Shown: positions 1-11,259 of the stretch, piece by piece
How positions within the stretch are numbered: position 1 is the stretch's first letter
How the letters are laid out: every line of letters begins with the position of its first letter
NCBI GenBank assembly: GCA_003254925.1
Contig: QANZ01014861.1
Location: 58,944 to 122,943, forward strand
Direction: 5' to 3'
Source of the DNA: Chamaecrista fasciculata
Lineage: Eukaryota > Streptophyta > Magnoliopsida > Fabales > Fabaceae
Length of the DNA stretch: 64,000 nt
The notes under the pieces: model-generated
What the model was told of the DNA's origin: nothing
The model's input: the letters and a program-made list of their open reading frames with translations, nothing else
The model's database searches: none
Translations under genes and position numbers: made by a program

Positions 1-295
1 TCTCATCAATTTCTTTCAAATTTTGTTGCATCTTGTATCGAACATCATAAGGCACTTTCTTACATCCTACTGCATCTCCCTTTTTTCCAGCAAGATGTTG
101 TTTTATTCTATGTATTCCTCCACCCTTAAATTCTTTCTCACAATACATGCATTTCCAAAATTTTCTCCCCTTTGGATCATTCATCTCAATGCAATAATCC
201 CAAGCAGGATCTGCTCTTGCCCGGATAGATTGGGTAGATGGTGTAGCTGGTGTAGATGCAATTGATTGTTGTACAGATGAAGAGGATGTAGCCAT
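1..295 (-). CDS. hAT-family transposase, N-terminal part (BED zinc finger), runs off the left edge
   Basis: Reading the minus strand from the ATG at 293-295 gives an open frame of 98 codons that is still open at base 1. The first ~25 residues are Ser/Thr/Ala-rich. They are followed by a BED-type zinc finger: a WKCMYC pair of cysteines about residues 50-53, then an HRIKQH pair of histidines about 16-20 residues later, and a basic KKVP stretch. BED fingers of this type start plant hAT transposases, where they bind the element's own ends and subterminal repeats. The catalytic RNase H-like core and the dimerisation domain would lie outside the window. The frame sits in the expected orientation inside the element whose terminus is at 1201. 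Whether the full protein is intact cannot be seen. Confidence 0.85.
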   Translation of the reverse strand, partial: MATSSSSVQQSIASTPATPSTQSIRARADPAWDYCIEMNDPKGRKFWKCMYCEKEFKGGGIHRIKQHLAGKKGDAVGCKKVPYDVRYKMQQNLKEIDE

Positions 296-1201
296 TGTAC
301 TATAATCTGTTACAAAAATTATTTGCCTTCTATACCATTACAAATAACCAGGACAAATAACCAGCAAATAAACAGCAAATATCAGATGAATCAAAACTTA
401 AATCACTCTTAAATATAAGAAAATCCAATCAACAGGGATCTCCTATGTGAATATGTGATTAATCAAAACTTAAATCACTCTTAAAATCCAATCAACAGGG
501 ATCTCCTATGTGAATATGTGAATATGTGAATATACATATCATCAAACCACAGAAAATGCATCTGATTGAAATTAAAAACAGGAATCTAGACCGAGATATC
601 TCATTCAATCATGCTGTCTTGTATTTGTCACAGGAATCCAGACTTGGAAATTAAAAACATTAGAACAAGACCGAGAAGGACAGCGGCGGCGGCGGAAATG
701 GCAGACACGACGGCAGAAGGAGCAGGGGAGGTGAGAAATGGCAGACACGACTTTAAACTCGCCTCTTCCTTCAAAATCGAGACCAGAGGAAAGCAACGGC
801 GGCGGCGGAAGTAGCAGCGGCGACGGCGGAAGGAGCGGCGACGGCAGAAACAGCGACGACGGCGGAAAAGCGGCGGAGGTGAAGTCTAGGGTTCGGACTT
901 CCGCGGAGGTGAATGAATGGCTGGGTTTTCGCAATGAATGGATGAACTATGAAGTCGACTTTACTGATTTAGTCATTTAGTGCTTTTTTTTTTTTTAAAT
1001 TTCGAATGCAGTAGTAAAAAAAAAAAAAAATTGGGTTGAACCGCTGGTCCACCGGGTGGACCCGGTTTTTCCGGTTCTATCCCGGTTTTTCCCGGTCCAG
1101 TCCGGTTCAACCCAGACTTTGGTTTTCTGGGTTGAACCGAACCGTCTGGCTGTTCGGCTCCCGGTCGGACCGGCCGGTCTGGTCCGGGTTTCAAAACACT
1201 G
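1..1201 (-). mobile_element. hAT DNA transposon, one end plus 5' part of its transposase gene
   Basis: Read on the minus strand the element starts at 1201 with CAGTGTTTTGAAACCCGG, the CAGTG-type terminus common among plant hAT elements. About 170 bp of subterminal sequence follows, full of CCGG/ACCGG and GGTTGAACC motifs, which are typical transposase-binding repeats. An oligo-A/T stretch lies at 979-1032 and a GGC/GAC-rich leader at 680-900. The transposase start codon is at 295. The likely 8-bp target site copy is 1202-1209 (ACTGCAAT). The partner copy and the other terminus lie left of the window. The target was the gag gene of a gypsy element. The GC-rich leader gives several short open frames that I regard as non-coding. 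Confidence 0.8.
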
Positions 1202-2394
1202 ACTGCAATGTTGTCATCCACTTCTTTGATACTTAGCAGAGTTTTGTTAAACTTTGCCAAGTAGTCTCGCAGTGATTCTCCTTTGTTTTGTCTAATGTCG
1301 GTCAAGACCGCCATGGGCTGCTTGTATACTTTGCTGGTGGCGAATCGCTTCTTAAACATTTCCTCCAGATCCCTAAAGCAATGTACCGAGCCCGCCGGGA
1401 GCTTGGAGAACCAATCCAGAGCTGGTCCTTCCAAAGTTATTGGGAACAGCTTGCATCGTTGAGGATCTCCTAAGTTGGAGATGTTCATGGCGGCCTTGAA
1501 ACTGAGCAAGTGATCCTCCGGGTCTTTTTCTCCTGTGTAAGGCGTCAGCTTCATGGGCATTTTGTAATGCCTGTCCAGCTCAACAGCTTGCACGTGAGGG
1601 GCAAATATTCCCTCAGCCAGTGGGGGCGTTGTGGTCGGGAACGCCGAAATGGGTGGAGGCGCCAATTCTGCCGCTGGTGCCTGGACGTTCATAGGTTGGT
1701 ACATTCCAGCAGTTCTTCCATAGGGCGCCAATTCTGGCGCTGGTGCTGCGGCGCTCATGGGCTGGTACATTCCAGCCGATCTTCCATAGGGCGCCGATTC
1801 TGGCGCTGGTGCTGAAGCGCTCATGGGCTGGTACATTCCTGCGGATCCTCCATAGACGCCATACCCAGGGTAATATTGGGGATAATACCCCTGTGGGTAA
1901 TAGTAACCCTGAGGCGGATAAGAGTAAGCGCCCACCCAAGTTTGTTGTTGGGTAAGCTGGGTAGTTTGGAGAGGAGCTTGCTGTTGAGTCTCCACCTGGA
2001 CAGCTGATGGGTTGCTCATAGGAGTTTGCTGTTCTTGGTTTCCTGGGTTTTCTTCTTGTGGTATGGGCTTTGGGTTAGCTTCTTCAGCAACTTGCCTTTC
2101 TCTGCCCATTATCAGATCGCGGATGTCCTTGCGGAGTGCCTCCATCTCGATGTGCATGTCAGCCTTCAGTGCAGCGATCTTGTCTTCCGCTGTTATGGTG
2201 ATTTGCCCTGTACTCGCTGGGTTGGGCAGCGTAGGGGCTTCCTGGATGGTAGGAAATCCTGGGGGTGGAGCAAGCGTCGAATCCTGTGCGGATTGAGCTA
2301 CTGAGGCTCCAGAAGCGTGTTGATCAGTTGGGGTGGAAGTCATCTTTCCGATTTCTGTAGATGTCATCTGTTTCTCTGGTTCGATGAAGCACAC
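1202..2394 (-). pseudogene. gypsy gag gene, 3' end cut off by hAT insertion
   Basis: On the minus strand a frame opens near 2394 (in-frame methionines at residues 1, 10 and 18) and codes for a gag polyprotein. The N-terminal half is Pro/Gln-rich and contains three repeats of about 22 residues with the core AGMYQPM and APYGR. From about residue 275 comes a Retrotrans_gag-type domain (PYTGEKDPEDHL, CKLFPITLEGPALDWF, FRDLEEMFKKRF, ESLRDYLAKFNKTL). The protein runs into the hAT terminus at 1201, so the ORF continues for about 75 meaningless residues to 973. The rest of the element (protease, pol) should lie beyond the hAT, left of the window. The GC content and gag motifs place it in the same broad gypsy group as the elements at 34-53 kb, but as a different family. 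Confidence 0.85.
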
Positions 2395-2520
2395 AGGTTA
2401 GATAAGACAAAAAGATTGGGAAAAACGTATATGATCCAACCTTATCGTTCATGAATCCAAAGAAAAATTTTAAATCAAGATCAACACTTTTATAAATTAA
2501 ATCTGGACTTTGAATAAAAA

Positions 2521-2539
2521 GTCCCCACGGTCGGCGCCA
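2521..2539 (-). other. primer-binding site of the minus-strand gypsy element
   Basis: Minus-strand sequence TGGCGCCGACCGTGGGGAC lies one base after the probable LTR end (..TTCATCA, 2541). The TGGCGCCG start is shared with the PBS of the two gypsy elements at 34 and 43 kb and resembles the 3' end of a tRNA ending GGCGCCA, as tRNA-Asp does. The later bases diverge, so the primer identity is not certain. Confidence 0.65.
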
Positions 2540-2540
2540 G

Positions 2541-3230
2541 TGATGAACCTGGTTTTGGCCGTAGGGCATTACCTGGTTCGATGAGGCAACTTTGGGTCAG
2601 AAGTCACCTGCAAGTCAATGAAAGCACAGGGATGGCCCTGCGATTCACCTCCGATGCTTAAGTCAGTAGATAGCTTGAGAGCAATAATATGTGTAAATGG
2701 TAATAGTGCGTACCTTTTTCCAGTGCTTTGGGCTTCCCTTTTATACTAGTTGAGGATAATCTGATAGGATCCAGATTTGGCTCCATATCTGATTGTGATC
2801 CTAACCAATTATGCTGACTTGGCACAAATGTTCAGGGAAACCTCAACGGATCGTGATCTTAACTGATCTGGCAGTTAAGATTGTGCTAGAGGCGTATATA
2901 ACGAGAGATACGTGTGTCCCCTAACTTCTTCGACTCCTATTTGATGTGGAGGCGTTCTCTTGTACGTCTTCTTTGTCGACGCCTAGGTGTTGGCGTTCTT
3001 ACCTGTCATGTAATTATTCGGCGCCCATGACGGATGATTTCCTTATTGGTCTTTAGGCGCCAATGATTCACGTCTTTTGTCCTTTAAGACTGTTGGACTG
3101 GTTATGGCGTTCTTGGATGGTTATGGGCCCATTCGGCGTTCTTGATCGGGTAATCTCCCCAAATGGGCCTTGGCCGCCATCAGTCCAGGTCCTTAGAGCG
3201 CCAATTTTATTAGGCCTATTATCATACACG
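2541..3230 (-). repeat. 5' LTR of the minus-strand gypsy element
   Basis: The left end is set by the PBS at 2539. A TATA box (TATAAAAGG, minus strand, 2737-2745) implies transcription toward gag. The U3 part is rich in GGCGTT and GGCGCC words. The outer end near 3230 is an estimate from where this composition stops. No target duplication can be tested. Confidence 0.55.
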
Positions 3231-3263
3231 ATAAAATTATATTTCATAACTCATGGCAGATGA

Positions 3264-4675
3264 AGAATTTGAGAGAGAGAAAAAATAAACTAAGAGGGTT
3301 CTTAGCTTCTCAAAGGAAAACTCCATACTTATGCATATGAAATGAGCAAATGATAGAGAAAGACTCCTACTTTTAGGAGAATGTGAAAGCTCAAAGTACA
3401 TAATTACCTAATATGAGATTTAAATGGAAGATCTACGTCGTGGGCTACATAGTGACGGACACCCTTTAATGTGCAACCCACTATGGGTCACGTGATGGAG
3501 GTCATTTCAATGTCGGTTTGTTTCTTTCTTCGAGATCTTCCCAACGGTTCAACCTATGATTCGATCAAACTTCCCCATGAGCTTATATGGGCCCTAAAAG
3601 CCAACATCTCCCACTCGCATATGGTGAGAGGTCCATGTCATTCATTGTCAGAAAGGAATTCTTCTTCTCTATTAAGTTGTTTCTTTTGTACTCTGTGTAA
3701 GTCGTGACTGTTTGATACAATGTGTTGGAGCTCTTATATTGAAGCTTTTTCAGGCCCAACCATAAGTGGTTGCTCCAACCTTTAGAAGGTATGATGATCT
3801 CACTTTATAAAGTGCCATGGATTCTTAAGATATGTCTATATACATGGTTGGCCTAATCCCTAGCTCTCAGTCCTCAAAGGCACAGTTTGTAATCATACTA
3901 AGTTATGATAAATATCCACATCCATGAGATCCTCTGAATAAGGATTATAAAGTGGGTTGACCATAGGATAGTTATCACTCATGTATTGTATATGTCAATG
4001 TTATCTTCCTTTCGGCCTCTTGTCAGTCCAATCAAAGACAGTTAGTTACTTTCCTGATTATACTTTATTGGGCCACATTATCATAACTTTCTATAAGTGT
4101 ATCAAAGTAGTAAAAATAGACTCAACTCTTCTTCGCGTGTACCTCGATGCTATCCTGTATAACGTGTGTAAAATTTTAATAAGCCAATTAGACAAAGTCT
4201 TGCTTCAGCACACATGAAAATGAATTGTCTCCCTGCTATAGTGCACCACTGCCCATCCCTACTGATATACAATTTCAACCATAAATACTATATTTTAGAG
4301 TTTTATGCCACACGATTTTCTCTTTACTATGTGTCGTGATTGTGTACCACTGAACACTTGCATATTTGGTAAAAAAATTGTTAGATCTCATAATACTGAT
4401 CTAATCGATCTCTCTTCCTTTGTGAGTTGTAATAATGTGTTGCGACACATTGCTTCTTTGGCACATGACTAAAAAGTTACTTTCTCCATGCACTCCATTC
4501 CCATGGTTAAACAATCTCGACCTTTTAGGGATCTTTGGGAATTATGAACAAGAATAAGTTTGGACCCTAAAAGAAACAAGACCTAGAGATTAGGGATGTT
4601 ATTTGCTCAAGAAACTAAAACTAATTGGGATGGAAATTTAGGCAGGTATTTTGGGTACCTGTCCAAATTCACCCA
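3264..4675. other. no gene seen; probable old retroelement relic
   Basis: No frame longer than about 80 codons has recognisable protein similarity. The sequence has the look of untranslated or LTR-derived repeat DNA (for example ACATCTCCCACTCGCA near 3604 and long non-coding AT-moderate stretches), but I cannot assign a family or find matching ends. Confidence 0.3.
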
Positions 4676-4687
4676 TAAAAAATAGGG

Positions 4688-4805
4688 TAAATTACACTTT
4701 AGTACCCTGTGGTTTGACCCTATTTCACTTTGGTGCCCTGTGGTTTGAAACCTAACACTTTGGTACCCTGTGGTATTCTCCATTAACACTTTGGTACCCT
4801 TTGGA
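4688..4805. repeat. short tandem repeat, four ~31-bp units
   Basis: The motif CACTTTGGTACCCTGTGG recurs with slight changes starting near 4688, 4719, 4750 and 4781, each followed by a variable spacer. Arrays of this kind form the ends of some plant DNA transposons. No inverted partner occurs in the window, so this may be a single surviving end. Confidence 0.6.
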
Positions 4806-5409
4806 GCTATTTTGTAATTTTAACCATAACAAATTTTGCAAAAATTACATATTGACCCTAAAATTATTTTAAAGTTTTCATTTTAGTCCTTAGATAATAT
4901 GCATCCAGGGACCTATTTGTAATTTTTTGAAAATTTTTTAGGTCAATATTTAATTTTTGCAAAAAATTTTATAAAATTTTAATTTTTTTTTTAAATTATA
5001 AATAAATTGTTGGCCTGCAGGCCGGTTCGTTTAACCTGCAGGCTAACATGGGCATGTAAACGTGAGCCCGTTTATAAATGGGTCGGTCTGTCCCGCCCCG
5101 TTTAAATGAAGGCATGTGACGGCCTGGGCCTGTCCGTTTTGACAGTGCTACTTGTTGTTGATGGTCATGCATTGAACTTCATGTCCATAGTAGACAAAGA
5201 AATGGATGATTCTTTCTTACTACTCTACGAGATGACCCAGTGCCTTACAAGAAAGTATACCCAAATGTGGGTTTCCACTTATCCAATTGTCTCTTAAGTG
5301 ATCCATATCAGTGTAACTTATCAACTACGGGTTACTACTGTCATGCCTAATATTACGGAGAATGTATTTCATGGATTGAAAAAGGAGTCAACATCAAATT
5401 TTATAAAAA
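4806..5409. other. AT-rich spacer, no gene recognised
   Basis: A low-complexity A/T stretch (4830-5000) is followed by a GC-richer piece with paired GCCTGCAGGC motifs near 5012-5045. One open frame of 63 codons (5106-5297) has no recognisable motif. The segment ends at the target site of the Mutator-like element. Confidence 0.35.
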
Positions 5410-5890
5410 GAGTAAAATAACTTTCCGGTCCCTGATTTATGCACTCGCTGACAGATAGGTCCCTGAATTTTACCCATTGTACTAGCCGGTCTCCGAATTT
5501 TGCAAACGCTGCACTAATTGGTCCCTCTGTCATATTGGCGTTACAAAAATGCTGACGTGGCCATAACGGACGCTGATGTGTCCCGTTATGCGCTGACGTG
5601 TCCCGTTATGGCCACGTCAGCACCCGTTATGTTTTTTTTTTAAAAAAAAGAGCTGCCACGTCATAAAATAGCGACACATCAGCATTCCCTCATTGTACTT
5701 ATAGGTCCCCGACCAATTTTTATTCCATTATTCTCAATTCCCCCTCTTTTTCATCATTTTCATTCATTTTAGTCCCAAATCCTCAAAATAAAATTATAAA
5801 GTGTCCCAAAACTTTTCCAAACATTCCAATTTAGTCCTTAAAAATATTTAAAACCCTAAACCCTAAAACTATAAACCTCTAAACCCCCAA
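5410..5890 (+). repeat. left terminal inverted repeat of the MULE
   Basis: The outer ~225 bp match the right end at well over 90 percent by eye. The inner part (5700-5890) contains a block beginning near TTTTAGTCCCAAATCCTC that recurs inverted in the right arm. Confidence 0.88.
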
Positions 5891-7002
5891 AAAAGGAAGA
5901 AACTAACTTTAATCTCTAGAAAATTTTATTATTTTGCATTAAAGTCCTTTCCTTTTATAATTGGATCAAAACATAAGAAAATGAAAGAAAATGAGGATTT
6001 AAATTGATTTTACACCAAAATTAAAAAAGAAAATGCAGAAGGCACAATATCTCCTTCTTCTTCCTCTTTCCAGATTCAAACACTATTTCCTTCTTCTTCC
6101 TCTTTCCAGATTCAAATAAATCTTCTTCTTCACCAAATCCACACACACCCAAATGGCCAAATTCGAATCTTCTTCCCAGATTGAAAAAAAAAAAAAATTA
6201 TACCACAACCCCCAAAAACCTAACCTCTAAGGACCAAATCCACACACACAAAAATTTGGGTTGGTTCTGCTCAAATCTCAATCTCCCACTCTGCGATTTT
6301 GCTCCGATTTCCTCTCCGACGAAAACCAAAAAAAATTGCAGATCGATTTAGGGTTTCGCAGTGATTTCTAATTTGATTTTTGTTTTCGTTTTCTGTGATT
6401 ATATCGATCGATTTAGGGTTTCGCAGGAAGTGGGTTTCGTCGATTTATTTTGTGGGTGAATGAGAAGATGGATTTGTGCATGTGTGAGTTGAATGGAAGA
6501 TGAAGATGGATTTTGGGAAGGAGAAGATGAAGATGAATAGTGAAAATGAATCATTGTTGAAGTGATATTTTGTTTCACAGTTAAATTTACATGTATGTAG
6601 CAAATGACGATAATGGAAAATGAATCATCGTTGAAAGTGGTCATCATCAACATTCGCTACAAAATCGATTTAGGGTTTGAGCTTCTGGATTCTTGATCTG
6701 AAGCCAATCCAACCATAATCGAAGTCGATTCTCGTCCAGTCGATCAGATATTTCCACTTCTCTAAGCAGAACATTTCAATTTTTTAAGATGAAGATGAAA
6801 AAAAAAATGTGATGTTCTTTGACATGCTCCTTTTTTTTTATTTTTTATTTTTTTTTCAATTTTTGGGATGAGGAGGATGAAAATGATGATGTTGATGATG
6901 ATATGAGATGTTGATGATGATGATCTGAGAAAAGGAATATGGGAAGATGAAGATTAAAAAAAATTTAAGATGAAGATGAAAAAAAAATGTGATGTTCTTT
7001 GA

Positions 7003-7909
7003 GTTTTTAATATTTTTAAGGACTAAATTGGAATGTTTGAAAGACTTTTAGAACATTTTATAATTTTATTTTGAGGATTTGGGACTAAAATGAATGAAAA
7101 TGATGAAAAAGAAGGGGAATTGAGAATAATGGAATAAAAATGGGTTAGAGACCTATAAATACAATGAGAAAATGTGATGAATGCTCAAACTTCCAAGGGT
7201 TTTGGGATACTTTACAATTTTATTTTTAGGATTTGGGACTAAAATGAATGAAGAAGATGAAAAAGATGAAGAAGAGGATTAAAAAAGAGTTTTAGGGGAT
7301 TTAGGGGTTTTGGGACCAAATTGCAAGAGAGTAGTTTTAATGAGGTGTCAAGTGAAAATGAGTTGGATATTAATTTTGGGACCAAATTGCAAGAGAGTAG
7401 TTTTAAGGTTTTAGGGTTTTAGAGTTTAGGATTTAGGGTTTTAAATATTTTTTAAGGACTAAATTGAAATATTTGGAAGAGTTTTGGGGCACTTTACAAT
7501 TTTATTTTGAGGATTTGGGACTAAAATGAATGAAGATGAGGAAAAAGAGAGGGAATTGAGAATAAGTGGCTGGATCAATTAAGGGACCGCAAAGTACACT
7601 GGCCAAAACGCAGGGACCGGAAAATACACTACAACAATGCTGATGTGTCTCTATTTATCTATGTGGCACAATTTTTTTTTTTTTCAACATAACGGGATCT
7701 GACGTGGCGATAACGGGACACGTCAGCACATAACGGGACACATTAGCGTCCGTTATGGCCACGTTAGCATTTTTGTAACGCCAATATGACGGAGGGACCA
7801 ATTAGTGCAGCGTTTGCAAAATTCGGGGACCGGCTAGTACAATGGGTAAAATTCAGGGACCTATTTGTTAGCGAGTGCATAAATTAGGGACCGGAAAATT
7901 ATTTTACTC
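7003..7909 (-). repeat. right terminal inverted repeat of the MULE with extra subterminal copies
   Basis: The outer end mirrors the left arm. Inside it, the block with GAGGATTTGGGACTAAAATG occurs three times in direct orientation (about 7010-7140, 7190-7270 and 7430-7565), whereas the left arm has one copy. A second direct pair, GGGACCAAATTGCAAGAGAG, lies at about 7313 and 7379. Confidence 0.8.
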
Positions 7910-7919
7910 TTTATAAAAA

Positions 7920-10900
7920 CTTGGAAAGTTAATAAAAAAGGATTTCGAAAAATACTTTTGAAAACTATGGTGAATAAGGTTAAATGTAGAAAACTAGTTT
8001 TGAACCAAAATAGGTTTAAAAGATGTTAAATTTATAGGGAAGGTGTTAGGCACCTAGAAAACCTCTCTAATATGAACGTTGTCCCAAAATAATAATTCAA
8101 AAATAAATGGCCTAAAATTATTTATAATTAATTATCCTAGAAAAAATATAATAGAAAAATAATAATTATATTAATTTATGAAGAAAGATGAAAAATTATT
8201 TATAAACAGATAATAAATAACTTACACCCGAAAAAATTTATGAAGAACATTAAGAATTTATAAAAGTTCGACTTTTGAAATTTATAAGGAAAAGGGAAAA
8301 GGAAAAAAATAATCTTTTACAAAATAAGACTTGATTTAAGGGAAAACCTAAGGCTTATTACTCGACTATCATTTTTCCCGCAATTTAAATAACTCCTGAA
8401 TCTATTTTTAGTTTGAGATTATTTCCTTAGCTTATCTAACATTTTTCCTAAACATAAACTTTTTTTTTTTCAATGTTATAAATAATATTTTTTCTGGAAT
8501 ATCAAGCATGACATTCTCTAATGGAGATTAGTCACTATAAATTTTGCAATTACACTATCAATTGATTCTAAACGTGAACACTAACCACAACACTTTATTA
8601 TTACACAATATACTATTTTAAAAAGTTATAATCAACACAAGGGCATAAATATTTGACATATGATTGGCAAGAATTAATTACATTTTCTTACAATTTAACA
8701 TAACTATTCTAAACACTAGCAAGCATTGTTGTTAAACTCGCCTTTCAAAACGTTAAAACATGTGATCTTAATCACGTTTCATTATAACTCGTATTTTAGC
8801 TAGACTCGCTTTAATTATGCTACAACTGTATAAATTGGGATTAAAACGCGTGTTTGAAGCCAGTTGAACGAGTTTTTATTTTATGACTGAATCAAGGAAA
8901 TGAGATGACATGAAGTATAATAATTAAAGAAAGCAAAATGACAAAATGCAAGCTTCTCCATCTCTCTCTTTCTTGCTTTTGTGCACCTATAATATCCTTT
9001 TCTTTATCCATCTAAATTAGATAATTAATACTTTCAATTCTTATTTTTGTTGTCAATATATAATATACAACATACAAATAAAAAAATTTCAACGTTTTCG
9101 TTGGAGCAAACAAAGTTTAGTTTCAAGAATTATATTTATCTTTAAATTAAATTAAATTTATCATATCTTTAAATTTAATTGTCTATTATATATATTTATA
9201 TTAATTTTATTTATATACCTAAACTCTTACGATTTTACGATTCGAGTTTACGATTCAATTTTATCCCCTTTTTTTTTAGTTTACTCAAAAACTCATTTTT
9301 GACAACCATTCTAGCAAAAGTAAAACTGAATCTATGATTGAGTAGATCCACAGATATATCTAATAATAACATTATATATGAATATAACTCATCTAAGCTG
9401 TCAGTGAAGAAATTTTTATTAGAATAATATTATTGTAGTGCAAGGTACGATTTGGTTTGACAAAGGCAGATCAATTGTCATTTTCCCCCAAAATTATCAA
9501 TTGCATTAGTTGTATTGAGAAAAGAGCATCAAGAGCCGTTCACCAAAAAGGCCAAAATGAAAGAATAAACAATGTGTCAAAAGAGCAAATAAGTCATTAG
9601 ATGTGTGAATAATATGTAAAGTGTCTAACTTTTCTTCGACAAAATATTGGGTTTGGTCTACCATAAATGCAAACTTAGTGATTGAGCGCAACTAATCTCT
9701 TGAAAGAGCTAACACGTAGGCTTGACCCTTCATATTAATCTGATTAGACGATTTTATGGAAAATAATTAATTGTGATACCAAGTTTATTCTGGCACTATA
9801 ATCTATGTATTTCATTAGTGTTCGGGTTTGTGATCCATTTTGAAGTTCTTTAAATCCCACACTCGTTGAAGCTTTGATATTTTTTTTATTACATATTGAA
9901 GCTTTGATTTGTTGAAGTTCTTTAAATCCCAGTATCCCACAATCATTGAAGCTTCGATTTTCTTTTAATTACATATTGAAGCTTTGATTTGTACTCATAA
10001 TTGGTTGAGAGCTCATAACAAAGAAATAAATTTACGAGATATCATGGATGAAACTTAATGATTTGTAGCAGGTTAATAAATTCAGTTAATACATCTCTTA
10101 AATTTATAATCTACAATATTTTTTTATGCAGTATAATCAACAATATTTGATACATGTATTCTAATATTTTTGTTTATTTTATCTTAGAGATGTTAGAGAT
10201 TTTTAAGGTTCAAAAACCTTGGAAGTTAGATTGTCCTTTTAAGTTTTAAGATATAGCTTTGAGGCATCGAAATGGACTAGAAGTTGGAAGCACGTGTTGT
10301 TGTATTTGTTTGTTTATTGGTTGGTTTTTTTTTTTTGGCCTGAGTTTATTGGTTGGTTGGTTTGTTTGTTTTTTCTTTTTGGTGTGTATGTGTGATGGTT
10401 TATGATGGTTTCATTGTATATTTGAGAGTTAACATTTGTCGTATGCCTTTTTTTTTTGGCCAGAATTTGTAGTATGCTTTATTTGTGATAGATTGATGGT
10501 GTATTTGTGACTTCACTGGGTTGTATGTTATGCATTCATAAATCATAATATTATTGGATTAATGGTACGTTTGTGAAGTTGTGATTGTATTATTCTTGTA
10601 TATTTATTTTATTATATTTTTATAATCGGGATATTGTGACTTTATAGTTTGTCAACTTACTACTGTCATGAATTTAATATGACAAACAATAGAAAATAAT
10701 GACACGTATAACATAAATTATGAATTGATATTGTAATTTTTAAAATTCTCATCAAAATTTATGGACTTTTAATTGTTTATATATATAAATATATGTTGTA
10801 TCGTGTCATGTAATTTTAAAAATTTAATGTGTCAGTGAATCCATATCTGTGTCATGTCTCATATCCGTGTCAGTGTCCATATGTCATAGAGTAAAATAAA

Positions 10901-11020
10901 TAAACAACTACCCAGTTGTTGCGTTGCGAGTCCAAAGTGATACCATCCTAACTCAAGAAGTAATTATATCTTAAATAGTGCATACAAGAATTTAAAAATA
11001 TAACTTATGCTTAAGCATTA
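7920..11020. other. AT-rich intergenic DNA, nothing recognised
   Basis: Only short, featureless frames occur. The piece just right of the MULE (about 7960-8060, with GGGAAGGTGTTAGGCACC) looks like part of the older repeat that the MULE entered. Near 9840-9990 a short direct repeat (CATATTGAAGCTTTGATTTG) is visible. I see no RNA gene or promoter that I can defend. Confidence 0.4.
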
Positions 11021-11128
11021 CTAATATCTATTTGATAAATATCAAAATTGTGCATAAGAAGTCCTTAAGAAAAAGGAAAAAAGAAAAGAAATGGAGGTTC
11101 CTGAAGAAACAAAGCACACATAAACAAG

Positions 11129-11259
11129 GTCTCGTGTTCGAGTCCTTGTGAATGCAGTTATTCTTGTTGGGAGACTCACCCACCATAGCCAGGTGTGCAA
11201 CCCGAGTCGAATCCGGATTAGTCAAGTGGCCTCGAATACTGGGCAAGCAACTAAAAATA
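11129..11259 (+). mobile_element. tRNA-derived SINE, probably 5'-truncated
   Basis: A 131-bp insert is bounded by perfect 18-bp direct repeats, AAAGCACACATAAACAAG, at 11111-11128 and 11260-11277. This is the hallmark of LINE-machinery target duplication. The insert opens with GTGTTCGAGTCC, a box-B (RNA polymerase III) motif of tRNA-derived SINEs. No box A precedes it, so the 5' end is missing. The 3' end is CTAAAAATA. Confidence 0.85.

Larger units (their letters stand above)
1202..3230 (-). mobile_element. Ty3/gypsy LTR retrotransposon, 5' part (minus orientation)
   Basis: From right to left it shows an LTR with a promoter (TATAAAAGG on the minus strand), a primer-binding site and a gag gene, then a hAT insertion. 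The right-hand boundary of the LTR is approximate because the second LTR is outside the window for comparison. Order and motifs fit the Tat-like gypsy group. Confidence 0.75.
5410..7909. mobile_element. non-autonomous Mutator-like element (MULE) with long terminal inverted repeats
   Basis: Both ends start GAGTAAAATAA followed by CCGGTCCCT and CGTTATGGCCACGT words in mirror image. The first ~225 bp at each end are near-identical inverted repeats, and weaker inverted similarity continues to about 480 bp. The flanks are identical 10-bp direct repeats, TTTATAAAAA, at 5400-5409 and 7910-7919, the target-site size expected of Mutator transposition. The interior (about 5900-7000) has no transposase. 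It contains CT-rich leader-like DNA and three copies of a CGATTTAGGGTTT word near 6345, 6410 and 6664. This could be captured gene-leader sequence, but I recognise no parent gene. It depends on transposase supplied elsewhere. Confidence 0.9.

Noticed and set aside
605..980. Open frames of 67-109 codons in the GGC-rich stretch
   Set aside because: Composition-driven frames on both strands inside the hAT leader, with no recognisable domain.
6399..6653. 84-codon minus-strand frame in the MULE
   Set aside because: Low-complexity Ser/His-rich translation of GATGAA repeats; no supporting motif.
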